DNA of 6,975 nt, from positions 1 to 6,975 of the forward strand of contig CAJONH010000162.1 of assembly GCA_905235825.1 (NCBI GenBank). Direction: 5' to 3'. The position numbers were made by a program, and so were the translations under genes. Below, in pieces: positions 1 to 6,708 of the stretch; the stretch's first letter is position 1; each line of letters begins with the position of its first letter. The stretch is from Candidatus Gastranaerophilales bacterium. GTDB lineage: Bacteria > Cyanobacteriota > Vampirovibrionia > Gastranaerophilales > Gastranaerophilaceae. The notes under the pieces are model-generated. The model worked only from the letters and a program-made list of their open reading frames with translations. It was not told where the DNA came from and made no database searches.

Positions 1-1354
1 CATTAATTGCTTTTGCAGCTCTTTTACCTGCTCCCATTGCATTAATTGCGGTTGAAGGGCCTGTAGGAGCGACATCTCCGCCTGCGAAAACACCGTCTAC
101 CGATGTAGCACCTGTTTGTTCATCAATAATAATATAACCTTTTTTATCCGTATTTAAATTCATTTTATCTCTTAACATAGAAGCCTGAATTGTAGGATTT
201 GGGCCTGTTCCGAGAGCAACAACAACGGTATCAACATCTAAATCGACTGTTTTACCTGTAGGAACGGGTTTTCTTCTTCCTGATTCATCAGCTTCACCGA
301 GTTCCATAATTTCAAATTGCATTCCTGCAACATATCCGTCTTTATTGTAAATTTCTTTCGGTGCGTGTAAAAATTTAAATATAACGCCTTCTTCTTTTGC
401 GTGGCGGATTTCTTCAAGACGGGCAGGAAGTTCTGCTTCGGTTCTTCTGTAAACTATATAAACTTCTTTAAATCCAATTCTTACGGCAACTCTTGCGGCA
501 TCCATAGCAACATTTCCTCCGCCTATTATTGCAGCTTTTTCTCCTACTCTAATCGGAGTCGGTGTTTCTTCCAAATTTGCCTGCATTAAATTAACACGGG
601 TTAAAAATTCATTTGCACTATATACACCGTTAAGATTTTCACCGGGTATTCCCATCATTTTAGGCAAGCCTGCCCCTGAACCTATAACAACAGCATCAAA
701 TCCGTCTTCTTCAAGTTGTTTAATTGTAATGGATTTACCAACAACCACGTTAGTTACGAATTTAACACCCATATCTTTTAAATTTTTGATTTCTTTATCA
801 AGAAAAGTTCTGGGAAGTCTGAAAGGAGGAATACCATACCTTAATACACCGCCGAGTTTATGAAGTGCTTCAAAAACAACAACTTCATGACCTTCACGTC
901 TTAAATCAGCGGCAGCGGTTATACCTGCACAACCTGAACCAACAATAGCAACTTTTTTGCCTGATTCTTTTATATCACCTATTTTAACGTTTGTTGCATC
1001 GCCTACATATCTTTCGAGTGCTCCTATCGCAATCGGTTCACTTTTGATACCTAAAACGCATTTACCTTCGCACTGGCGTTCCTGAGGACAAACTCTGCCG
1101 CAGACTGAAGGCAGAAGACTTGATTCACGAATAACTTCTCCTGCTTTATCCAAATTACCTTCTTTTAATTCGTGTATAAATGCGGGAATGTTTATATTTA
1201 CAGGACATCCTTCCACACAGCGTGGTTTTTTACAATTCAAACAGCGTGATGCTTCTAACTTTGCCTGTTCATCCGTTAAATTTGATTCCACTGCATCAAA
1301 ATTAGTTCTCCTGACCATAGGGTCTTGTTCATGTTGTCTTTGTCTTACTGCCAT
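1..1354 (-). CDS. gltA: NADPH-dependent glutamate synthase, homotetrameric gltA/GltD type (3' end cut by window edge)
   Basis: This flavin and iron-sulfur oxidoreductase passes electrons from NADPH, via FAD and [4Fe-4S] clusters, to glutamate formation from glutamine and 2-oxoglutarate; it acts in the cytosol. 451 codons are visible and the frame stays open at the edge. The family is about 450-480 residues, so only a short tail is missing. Eight N-terminal cysteines form two cluster motifs: C38, C41, C46, C50 (CLNCKKPRCVEGCP) and C85, C89, C95, C99 (CGRVCPQERQCEGKC). A first dinucleotide-binding loop GSGCAG lies at 139-144 (FAD), a second GGGNVAMDAAR at 278-288 (NADPH) with VYRRTEAELPAR at 301-312, and a C-terminal FAD motif GVFAGGDV begins at 421. 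The ATG is preceded by AAAAAGGA seven bases away, and an in-frame stop at 1388-1390 limits upstream extension. No large GltB subunit is visible, which fits the stand-alone type. The same fold occurs in NfnB/SudA-type ferredoxin:NADP oxidoreductase subunits, and the hidden downstream gene would be needed to exclude that. Confidence 0.9.
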   Translation of the reverse strand, partial: MAVRQRQHEQDPMVRRTNFDAVESNLTDEQAKLEASRCLNCKKPRCVEGCPVNINIPAFIHELKEGNLDKAGEVIRESSLLPSVCGRVCPQERQCEGKCVLGIKSEPIAIGALERYVGDATNVKIGDIKESGKKVAIVGSGCAGITAAADLRREGHEVVVFEALHKLGGVLRYGIPPFRLPRTFLDKEIKNLKDMGVKFVTNVVVGKSITIKQLEEDGFDAVVIGSGAGLPKMMGIPGENLNGVYSANEFLTRVNLMQANLEETPTPIRVGEKAAIIGGGNVAMDAARVAVRIGFKEVYIVYRRTEAELPARLEEIRHAKEEGVIFKFLHAPKEIYNKDGYVAGMQFEIMELGEADESGRRKPVPTGKTVDLDVDTVVVALGTGPNPTIQASMLRDKMNLNTDKKGYIIIDEQTGATSVDGVFAGGDVAPTGPSTAINAMGAGKRAAKAIN

Positions 1355-1392
1355 ATTATTATCCTTTTTGTCTTCTAAAAATATATACTAAG

Positions 1393-1398
1393 ATTATA
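1393..1398 (-). promoter_or_regulatory. Candidate -10 box for the gltA-type gene
   Basis: ATTATA on the plus strand reads TATAAT on the minus strand, a perfect sigma-70-type -10 hexamer. It lies about 38 bases upstream of the gltA-type ATG, giving a leader of roughly 30 bases. The best -35 at 17-base spacing (1416-1421, ATATCA on the minus strand) matches TTGACA at only three positions. In such AT-rich DNA a TATAAT can occur by chance, so this is a candidate only. Confidence 0.4.
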
Positions 1399-1438
1399 CT
1401 ATAAACAATTTATTTTGATATTATATTAATTTTACAAT

Positions 1439-1467
1439 TTGTTCTTTTACTGTTTCACATTTATAAT
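1439..1467 (+). promoter_or_regulatory. Candidate distal promoter for the receptor-kinase operon
   Basis: TTGTTC at 1439-1444 is followed after exactly 17 bases by TATAAT at 1462-1467. The -10 is perfect and the -35 keeps only the TTG. Transcription would start near 1474, leaving a leader of about 64 bases that includes a short AT-only inverted repeat (1479-1484 with 1489-1494). The spacing is right but the composition makes chance matches likely. Confidence 0.35.
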
Positions 1468-1508
1468 AGATACTGTATTTTAATGATTATTAAATGATAA
1501 ATATGGAA

Positions 1509-1514
1509 TATAAT
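1509..1514 (+). promoter_or_regulatory. Candidate proximal -10 box for the receptor-kinase operon
   Basis: A second perfect TATAAT sits 23 bases before the receptor ATG. It would give a very short leader of about 17 bases that still contains the AAAAGGAG ribosome binding site at 1524-1531. No good TTGACA lies 16-18 bases upstream (that stretch reads ATTATT). It may be an alternative to the 1439-1467 promoter or a chance match. Confidence 0.3.
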
Positions 1515-1537
1515 CTATTTGTTAAAAGGAGCAAATT

Positions 1538-2575
1538 ATGGCAGGCAGAGATACAAGTTTAATAAATCAATTAACGGCTAAAAATATTAAGGACACTGTA
1601 ATTTTAGGGATTGTCACTATATTAATAGTGGCTTTTGTTATATATATTCAGGATAAAACAATGATGATAATGTGGATTATTGTTACACTCCTGTTATATT
1701 TTGTCCAATATCAGCTTTCCAGAAATGAACTTCTTAAATCCATGGATAAATTAATTGACAATGAATTAAGAGAATTTCAAAAAATTTCGGTAAAAGTACT
1801 TCAATTAAGTGAAAAACAAAGACAATTAACAAATAAATATACCGAAAAATTAAATCAGGTAGTACAAATAACAAGATTATTTAAATCAGGTTCAATAAAA
1901 ACAAAGGAAAAAACTCAAAATATATCATCTAAAATACAAGAAACTTATGATTTTTCCAATAGAGAAACAAAAGCCTTGAATGATAATATAAATGCAATGC
2001 AGGCATTAAAACATAAAGTTCAGGTAATTGCAGAATTAATTATAGAATTAACCGATTACATAAAACAAATAGGTGCTACAGTAAATATAGTAGAAAATAT
2101 ATCGGAACAGACAAACATGCTTGCATTAAATGCGGCAGTTGAAGCAGCAAGAGCAGGTGAATACGGTAAAGGTTTTTCCGTAGTTGCAGGTGAAATCAGA
2201 AAACTTGCAGATGAATCAAAACAAGCTACAAATAAAATTACAACTCTTGTTTCAGAAATTGAACAAACAACATCTTCAACAATTATGGCTACAGAAGACG
2301 GAACCAAAGAAATTGAGCACGGTGTCCGTTTATCATCCGAAATTAATTCTAATTTTTCAAGTGTTGTAAATAAAATTAAAGAATTTAATGATGATCTTAA
2401 TGATGTCTTAACTTCATCCGTTGAACAGCAGTCTATTACAAATGATGTTCTTGAAATAATTGAAGTAATGCAGAAAAGTATATCGGAAACACTGAATACT
2501 CTTGAAGAAAATATTGAAAATATAAGAGCATTCTCTGAAATTTCAACAAACATAAAAGATAATATTGCTAATTAG
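1538..2575 (+). CDS. Methyl-accepting chemotaxis-type receptor with a membrane hairpin and no sensory domain
   Basis: This 345-residue transducer should sit in the inner membrane and control the CheA kinase encoded next to it. Two hydrophobic helices lie at about residues 18-37 and 42-59, separated by only a few polar residues (QDKT), so there is essentially no periplasmic ligand-binding domain. The rest is a long cytoplasmic coiled coil. Its kinase-control tip is well conserved at 189-213 (core QTNMLALNAAVEAARAGE, then YGKGF), followed by SVVAGEIRKLADES, as in MCP signalling domains. No HAMP, PAS, Cache or GAF domain is recognisable in residues 60-160, and there is no C-terminal NWETF-like pentapeptide for tethering CheR or CheB. 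Start choice is firm: AAAAGGAG lies six bases before the ATG and an in-frame TAA lies at 1523-1525. The stop is 11 bases before the CheA start, so the two genes are almost surely co-transcribed. The input could be membrane state, a partner protein or a cytoplasmic cue; the sequence does not say which. Confidence 0.9.
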   Translation: MAGRDTSLINQLTAKNIKDTVILGIVTILIVAFVIYIQDKTMMIMWIIVTLLLYFVQYQLSRNELLKSMDKLIDNELREFQKISVKVLQLSEKQRQLTNKYTEKLNQVVQITRLFKSGSIKTKEKTQNISSKIQETYDFSNRETKALNDNINAMQALKHKVQVIAELIIELTDYIKQIGATVNIVENISEQTNMLALNAAVEAARAGEYGKGFSVVAGEIRKLADESKQATNKITTLVSEIEQTTSSTIMATEDGTKEIEHGVRLSSEINSNFSSVVNKIKEFNDDLNDVLTSSVEQQSITNDVLEIIEVMQKSISETLNTLEENIENIRAFSEISTNIKDNIAN

Positions 2576-2586
2576 AAAGATGATTT

Positions 2587-5232
2587 ATGCAATATAACCC
2601 TGAAGAATTTGAAGAAATATTGAATATATTTAAAGCGGAAAGCGAAGAAATAATTCAAAAATTAAATGACCGCTTTATGGAACTTGAAAAAAAACCGGAT
2701 GATAAAACTCCGATAAAAGAGTTATTTCAATTGGCTCATTCATTAAAAGGCGGAGCCAGAATGATTGGTTTTAACGGTGTACAAAATATTTCGCATAAAT
2801 TAGAAGATATTCTTTCTTATTGGAAGAATGATAATGTTAAAATTAAGACCGATTTTTTTCAAGTTATATACAAAGCATGCGACTTTTTATATGAATTGGT
2901 AGAAAAATCAGTAAGTCAAAAAGAAGATTGTAAAGATGAGAATGTTACCGTATTTCTTAATAAATTAGATGATTTTATTACGCATAATGCGGTAATTGCT
3001 GATGAAAATTCGGCAAAGCCTCTCGACTATATTGTAAATAAAGAAATGGACATTAATGCCATTCTGCTTGAATTAATGTTTGTTCTTGAAAAAGAAGATA
3101 TAGAAGATGATTTTGAAGAAAGCATCCAAGTTTTAAAAGAAAATTTTGAACAGCTTGCAGAAATTTTTACTCATACCGATTACAGTGAAGTTAAAGAAAG
3201 AATAGCTTTTTTAATAGCTTTCGTATCAGGCAGTGCCAAGCAAAAAAGTGATATAGTATTTCTTAAACAGCGTATTATTGAACTTAGAACAGTTATTTAT
3301 AATCTGTATAAAGATTTAAACATAATGTCCGTGGAAAGAAAAATACCCAATAAGCACCATAGCGAACCAAAAAAAATTGAAGCCGAAAAAAAAGCACCTG
3401 AAATTTCAAATGAAGATAAAGTTATAAATGACAATTTTGAATTTATTTTAACAAATTTGCAAAAAATAAAAACAGATAGAAGTTATATAAAAGAAATTTC
3501 AGAAAAATTAAAAAACATATCAAGATTAACTAAAGACATTAGAATTTCAAACATATTGGCAAAAGTTATTAACATATTTGATTGTGCCGACAGTAAAGGC
3601 AAAAGTTTTGATAATGAATGCTATATGGTTTTACTGCAAGGGATATTTTTAACAAAGCGTTTATCTTTAAAAGATAATAATGATTACGAAAATAACTATA
3701 ATTCATTATTACAGCGTTTAATTTTTGTTGAAGATATGTTTAATATTGCTAAAGATAAAACTTCTTCATCCAAAACAGCCGTTATTCAATCCAATTTTGA
3801 TATAAAAGACGGTAATAATAATAATTTAGCCGCAAGCGGGGAAGAATTAAACAGAAAATTAAAATCTATAGATTTACAGGAAATAAAAACTTTAAGAGTT
3901 GATACATCAAAACTTGATAATCTTATTTCTCAGACCGGAGAATTGTTAATTAACGGTATTAAAACAAGAGAACACATAATTGAACTTGCAAAAATAAATT
4001 CAAAACTAATAAAATGGAACGGTGTAAGCAAAAAAATATTGAGTTATTTAAAATATTTGGAGAAAAAAGGGTTTTTTGCCTCTGATATTGATGAAGGTGC
4101 CGGAATATTTTATAAAAGAACACAGCAGTTTTTTGCCGATAATGCTGATTTAATAAATGAAATTAATACTGATTTTACAAATCTGTATAACATAATATCG
4201 GAAGATGATAATAAACTGCATCAAACAACAATGGAAATTGAAGCTATTGCAAAAGGAATAAGAGTTTTGCCTCTTGCAACTTTATTTCACTCTTTCCCTC
4301 GTATGATTAGGGATATAGCTAAAGAAAACAATAAAAAAATTGATTTTATTATATCCGGTAGTGATACTGCCGTTGATAAAAAAATAATTGAAGAAATAAA
4401 AATGCCTTTAATTCATATTCTGAGAAATTCTGTTTCTCACGGTATAGAATTACCCGAAGAAAGAATAAAAAAAGGTAAAAATGAAATCGGTACGGTTCGT
4501 TTAACTTCAAAACAAGAAGAAAATAATGTCATAATCACTATAGAAGACGACGGATACGGTGTAAATCTTGAAAAAGTGAAAGAGAAAGCTCTTGAAAAAG
4601 GTCTGTTAACAGAAGAAGAAATAGTCCACATGGATTCTAAACAGCTTATGAAATTACTGTTTTTCCCAGGATTTTCAACCGAAGAAAACGTAACCGAGAT
4701 ATCAGGCAGAGGTATAGGACTTGATGTTGTAAAAACGAAAATTACAAATTTAAACGGAGAAATTTTGATTGATTCCGTATTAAATAAGGGATGTAAAGTA
4801 ACAATCAGACTTCCCCTATCAATGTCAACAATAAAAACATTTATATTGCTTGTAAATGGTCAAAAATACGCTATTCCCGTTAATACAATAAAATTTGTTA
4901 CCAGAATAACAAAGGAGCAGGTTTTTGAAAAAAACGGTATAAAATCCGTTATATATGATAACCATACCATACCTGTTTATTCATTATCAAATCTGCTCGG
5001 GGAGCCTGATACTATTAATTCAAGCAGTCAGCTTACGGTAATTATTATTGAAAGCCATGAAAAACAGACTGCATATATAGTAGATAAACTTATAGGAGAT
5101 CAGGAGGTTTTTCAAAAGAAACTTGTACTCCCGATTTTAAGAATAAAAAATATAAGCGGATTTACAATTCTTCCGACAGGAGAATTATGTCTTATAATTA
5201 ATCCTTATGAACTTGTAAGAAATACTCATTAG
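2587..5232 (+). CDS. cheA: CheA-type chemotaxis histidine kinase with Hpt, long helical linker, kinase and CheW-like domains
   Basis: This 881-residue kinase should autophosphorylate and pass phosphate to response regulators under control of the upstream receptor. Domains in order: an Hpt domain at about 5-110 with the phospho-accepting H51 in AHSLKGGARMIGF; an unassigned, mostly helical region at about 150-430 where CheA usually has its P2 regulator-docking domain; dimerisation segments at about 435-470 (RVDTSKLDNLISQTGELL) and 545-580, separated by about 70 extra residues; and the catalytic ATPase. The ATPase shows an N box HILRNSVSHGIE (610-621), G1 IEDDGYGVN (652-660), F box FFPGFST (692-698) and G2 GRGIGLDVVK (708-717). 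A CheW-like domain follows at about 745-878. The phrase RVLPLATLFHSFPRMIRD (559-575 region) resembles PilL-like cyanobacterial hybrid kinases, but no receiver domain follows. The ATG is the first start possible because an in-frame TGA lies at 2581-2583. Its Shine-Dalgarno (AGAAAGA) is weak, which suggests translational coupling to the receptor. It could serve twitching, flagellar or non-motility signalling. Confidence 0.93.
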   Translation: MQYNPEEFEEILNIFKAESEEIIQKLNDRFMELEKKPDDKTPIKELFQLAHSLKGGARMIGFNGVQNISHKLEDILSYWKNDNVKIKTDFFQVIYKACDFLYELVEKSVSQKEDCKDENVTVFLNKLDDFITHNAVIADENSAKPLDYIVNKEMDINAILLELMFVLEKEDIEDDFEESIQVLKENFEQLAEIFTHTDYSEVKERIAFLIAFVSGSAKQKSDIVFLKQRIIELRTVIYNLYKDLNIMSVERKIPNKHHSEPKKIEAEKKAPEISNEDKVINDNFEFILTNLQKIKTDRSYIKEISEKLKNISRLTKDIRISNILAKVINIFDCADSKGKSFDNECYMVLLQGIFLTKRLSLKDNNDYENNYNSLLQRLIFVEDMFNIAKDKTSSSKTAVIQSNFDIKDGNNNNLAASGEELNRKLKSIDLQEIKTLRVDTSKLDNLISQTGELLINGIKTREHIIELAKINSKLIKWNGVSKKILSYLKYLEKKGFFASDIDEGAGIFYKRTQQFFADNADLINEINTDFTNLYNIISEDDNKLHQTTMEIEAIAKGIRVLPLATLFHSFPRMIRDIAKENNKKIDFIISGSDTAVDKKIIEEIKMPLIHILRNSVSHGIELPEERIKKGKNEIGTVRLTSKQEENNVIITIEDDGYGVNLEKVKEKALEKGLLTEEEIVHMDSKQLMKLLFFPGFSTEENVTEISGRGIGLDVVKTKITNLNGEILIDSVLNKGCKVTIRLPLSMSTIKTFILLVNGQKYAIPVNTIKFVTRITKEQVFEKNGIKSVIYDNHTIPVYSLSNLLGEPDTINSSSQLTVIIIESHEKQTAYIVDKLIGDQEVFQKKLVLPILRIKNISGFTILPTGELCLIINPYELVRNTH

Positions 5233-5299
5233 TCCTTATTTTAAATTATATGATAAAATATGTAATAAACTATTAATATGTCCGAGGAAAAGTAATAAA

Positions 5300-6637
5300 A
5301 TGAAAAAAACAATAGCGTCAATTTGTTTAATGTGTTTTTGCAGTGTGAATACCTGCTCTGCAATAAGTGAAGTTTCTAAAATAAATCAGACGGTAAAAAA
5401 TGTACAAGAAACAAATATTATAAAAAAAGACCCAAAGATAATAAAACTACCCTCACATACCCGAATAGACCAAAAAGCATTTAAAGAAAAATTACGTCAG
5501 GATGAAAAAGAATATCAAAAAGTAAGAGCTTTGGCTTCTAATTACACTTTATATATTGATGAAGACGGAAATGTTTCTGCCGATATCGAAACAGATGAAA
5601 AAAAAGGTAAAAATTCGGAATACGAAAAAACAAAAAATTCTTGGACGGAAGGATATTATTTATTTTATAAAACCGCAGACAGAATAATACGTGCGAATAA
5701 TTTGGATACACAAAACTGGCGGTTTTTAATAGATAAAAAAACAAAAGAAGTAAATGCTTATGCATCTTCTGCAAATTTAGTTACAATAAACAGTTCTATG
5801 GCAGATTCGTTTTATGATAACGAAGATGCACTTGCTTGGTTAATCGGACATGAAATGTCGCATCATATATTAGGGCATATACCCAAAAATATTCATGCCT
5901 ATGAAAGAATAAGAAAATTAAATATAGGATTGTATAATTCCTGGGGATGCTTCTATCTTGTTTTTCCTTTATTGTTTATTCCGCCTTATGAAATAAGAAA
6001 ACGTATCTGGTATAAACGAATAAGACAAAACGAAACGGAAGCTGATATTGAAGCACTTTCACTGATGGCAAAAGCCGGATATAATGTTGATTATGCTAAT
6101 GATGTTTTATCTTCTCTTGCACAGCTTGGCGAAACTGAAAAAAATTATAAAGATACTCATCCAATGCACAGTGAAAGAATTATGAATATCAATAAGCAGA
6201 TTGCACTGTTGGATATTGAAACATTAAGAATTGACGGTGAAAAAAATCTATACGAAAAACCTGTTATGAAAATGAAACGCTCATCTGACCGAAAATCAAT
6301 AGTTTTAGTTTCTGAAAATAACAGAGGAACTGTATATTATTCTCCGATAACTCCTCAGCAAAAAATTATAGAAAAAGCATATTCCGCCTATCTGAAAGAT
6401 GATATGCAAAAATCTGCCGAACTTTTTGAAAATGCATACAAAATCGACAAAAAAAATTACATTCCATGTCTTTATCTTTCTTATATAAATGAATATAACT
6501 ATAAAAAAACAAAAAATGAAGAATATTTGAAAAAGGCTTATAAATGGTCAAAACGTGCTTATAAAAAACGAAGTGCGGATAAAAATACAATAAAACAAAA
6601 ACTGGATATAGAAAGCATTTATGCTTTATTAAAGTAA
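5300..6637 (+). CDS. Exported M48-family zinc metalloprotease with C-terminal TPR-like repeats
   Basis: This 445-residue protein is probably a periplasmic or membrane-attached peptidase that degrades or edits envelope proteins. The N-terminus is a signal peptide (MKK, then a hydrophobic core) with a likely signal peptidase I cut after CSA at residue 21; no good lipobox is seen despite four cysteines there. Residues 22-115 are a polar, lysine-rich extension. The M48 core has the zinc motif HEMSH at 184-188, the third ligand E245 with D249 in NETEADIEALSLMAKAGY, and THPMHSERI at 286-294, all typical of the family. Between the zinc motif and E245 is a hydrophobic stretch at about 208-229 that may dip into the membrane. 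Residues 352-425 look like TPR helices (AYSAYLKDDMQKSAELFENA). Signal peptide, M48 core and TPR tail recall BepA in overall plan, but orthology is not shown. GAGGA ends 11 bases before the ATG. The gene follows cheA by 67 bases, with no strong terminator between them, so read-through is possible. Confidence 0.88.
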   Translation: MKKTIASICLMCFCSVNTCSAISEVSKINQTVKNVQETNIIKKDPKIIKLPSHTRIDQKAFKEKLRQDEKEYQKVRALASNYTLYIDEDGNVSADIETDEKKGKNSEYEKTKNSWTEGYYLFYKTADRIIRANNLDTQNWRFLIDKKTKEVNAYASSANLVTINSSMADSFYDNEDALAWLIGHEMSHHILGHIPKNIHAYERIRKLNIGLYNSWGCFYLVFPLLFIPPYEIRKRIWYKRIRQNETEADIEALSLMAKAGYNVDYANDVLSSLAQLGETEKNYKDTHPMHSERIMNINKQIALLDIETLRIDGEKNLYEKPVMKMKRSSDRKSIVLVSENNRGTVYYSPITPQQKIIEKAYSAYLKDDMQKSAELFENAYKIDKKNYIPCLYLSYINEYNYKKTKNEEYLKKAYKWSKRAYKKRSADKNTIKQKLDIESIYALLK

Positions 6638-6646
6638 GTTTAGAAT

Positions 6647-6680
6647 AAAAGATGTAATTACAAAATGTATTACATCTTTT
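6647..6680. terminator. Two-way intrinsic terminator between convergent genes
   Basis: AAAAGATGTAAT at 6647-6658 is a perfect inverted repeat of ATTACATCTTTT at 6669-6680, giving a 12-base-pair stem around a 10-base loop. The loop can extend the stem by ACA (6660-6662) pairing with TGT (6666-6668) past one bulged T. The stem edges are an A tract on the left and a T tract on the right, so each strand ends in a U run. It starts nine bases after the protease stop and lies 28 bases beyond the stop of the convergent chaperone gene, so it can serve both. Confidence 0.8.
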
Positions 6681-6708
6681 AAATATTAGATTATGTAAAG
6701 TAAATCAT

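Noticed and set aside
401..589. Plus-strand open frame opposite the gltA-type gene
   Set aside because: It lies fully inside the conserved NADPH-binding part of the minus-strand gene and has a low-complexity Ser/Tyr/Phe composition typical of a shadow frame.
1188..1391. Plus-strand open frame over the 5' end of the gltA-type gene
   Set aside because: It overlaps the cysteine cluster region of the real gene, has no recognisable motif and lacks a convincing ribosome binding site.
1479..1494. TTTAAT-GATT-ATTAAA inverted repeat in the divergent promoter region, as a possible operator
   Set aside because: Six AT-only base pairs are expected by chance in DNA this AT-rich, and it matches no regulator site I know.
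2056..2553. 165-codon open frame on the minus strand opposite the receptor gene
   Set aside because: It is antisense to the conserved MCP signalling tip, is serine/isoleucine-rich without domain motifs, and arises from the codon pattern of the real gene.
5237..5260. TATTTTA/TAAAATA inverted repeat after cheA, as a terminator
   Set aside because: The seven-pair stem is made only of A-T pairs with a 10-base loop and no clear U tract after it, too weak to call an intrinsic terminator.
5300..5362. Protease N-terminus as a lipoprotein signal
   Set aside because: Cysteines at residues 9, 12, 14 and 19 are present, but none is preceded by a proper [LVI][AST][GA] lipobox, and a CSA signal peptidase I site fits better.
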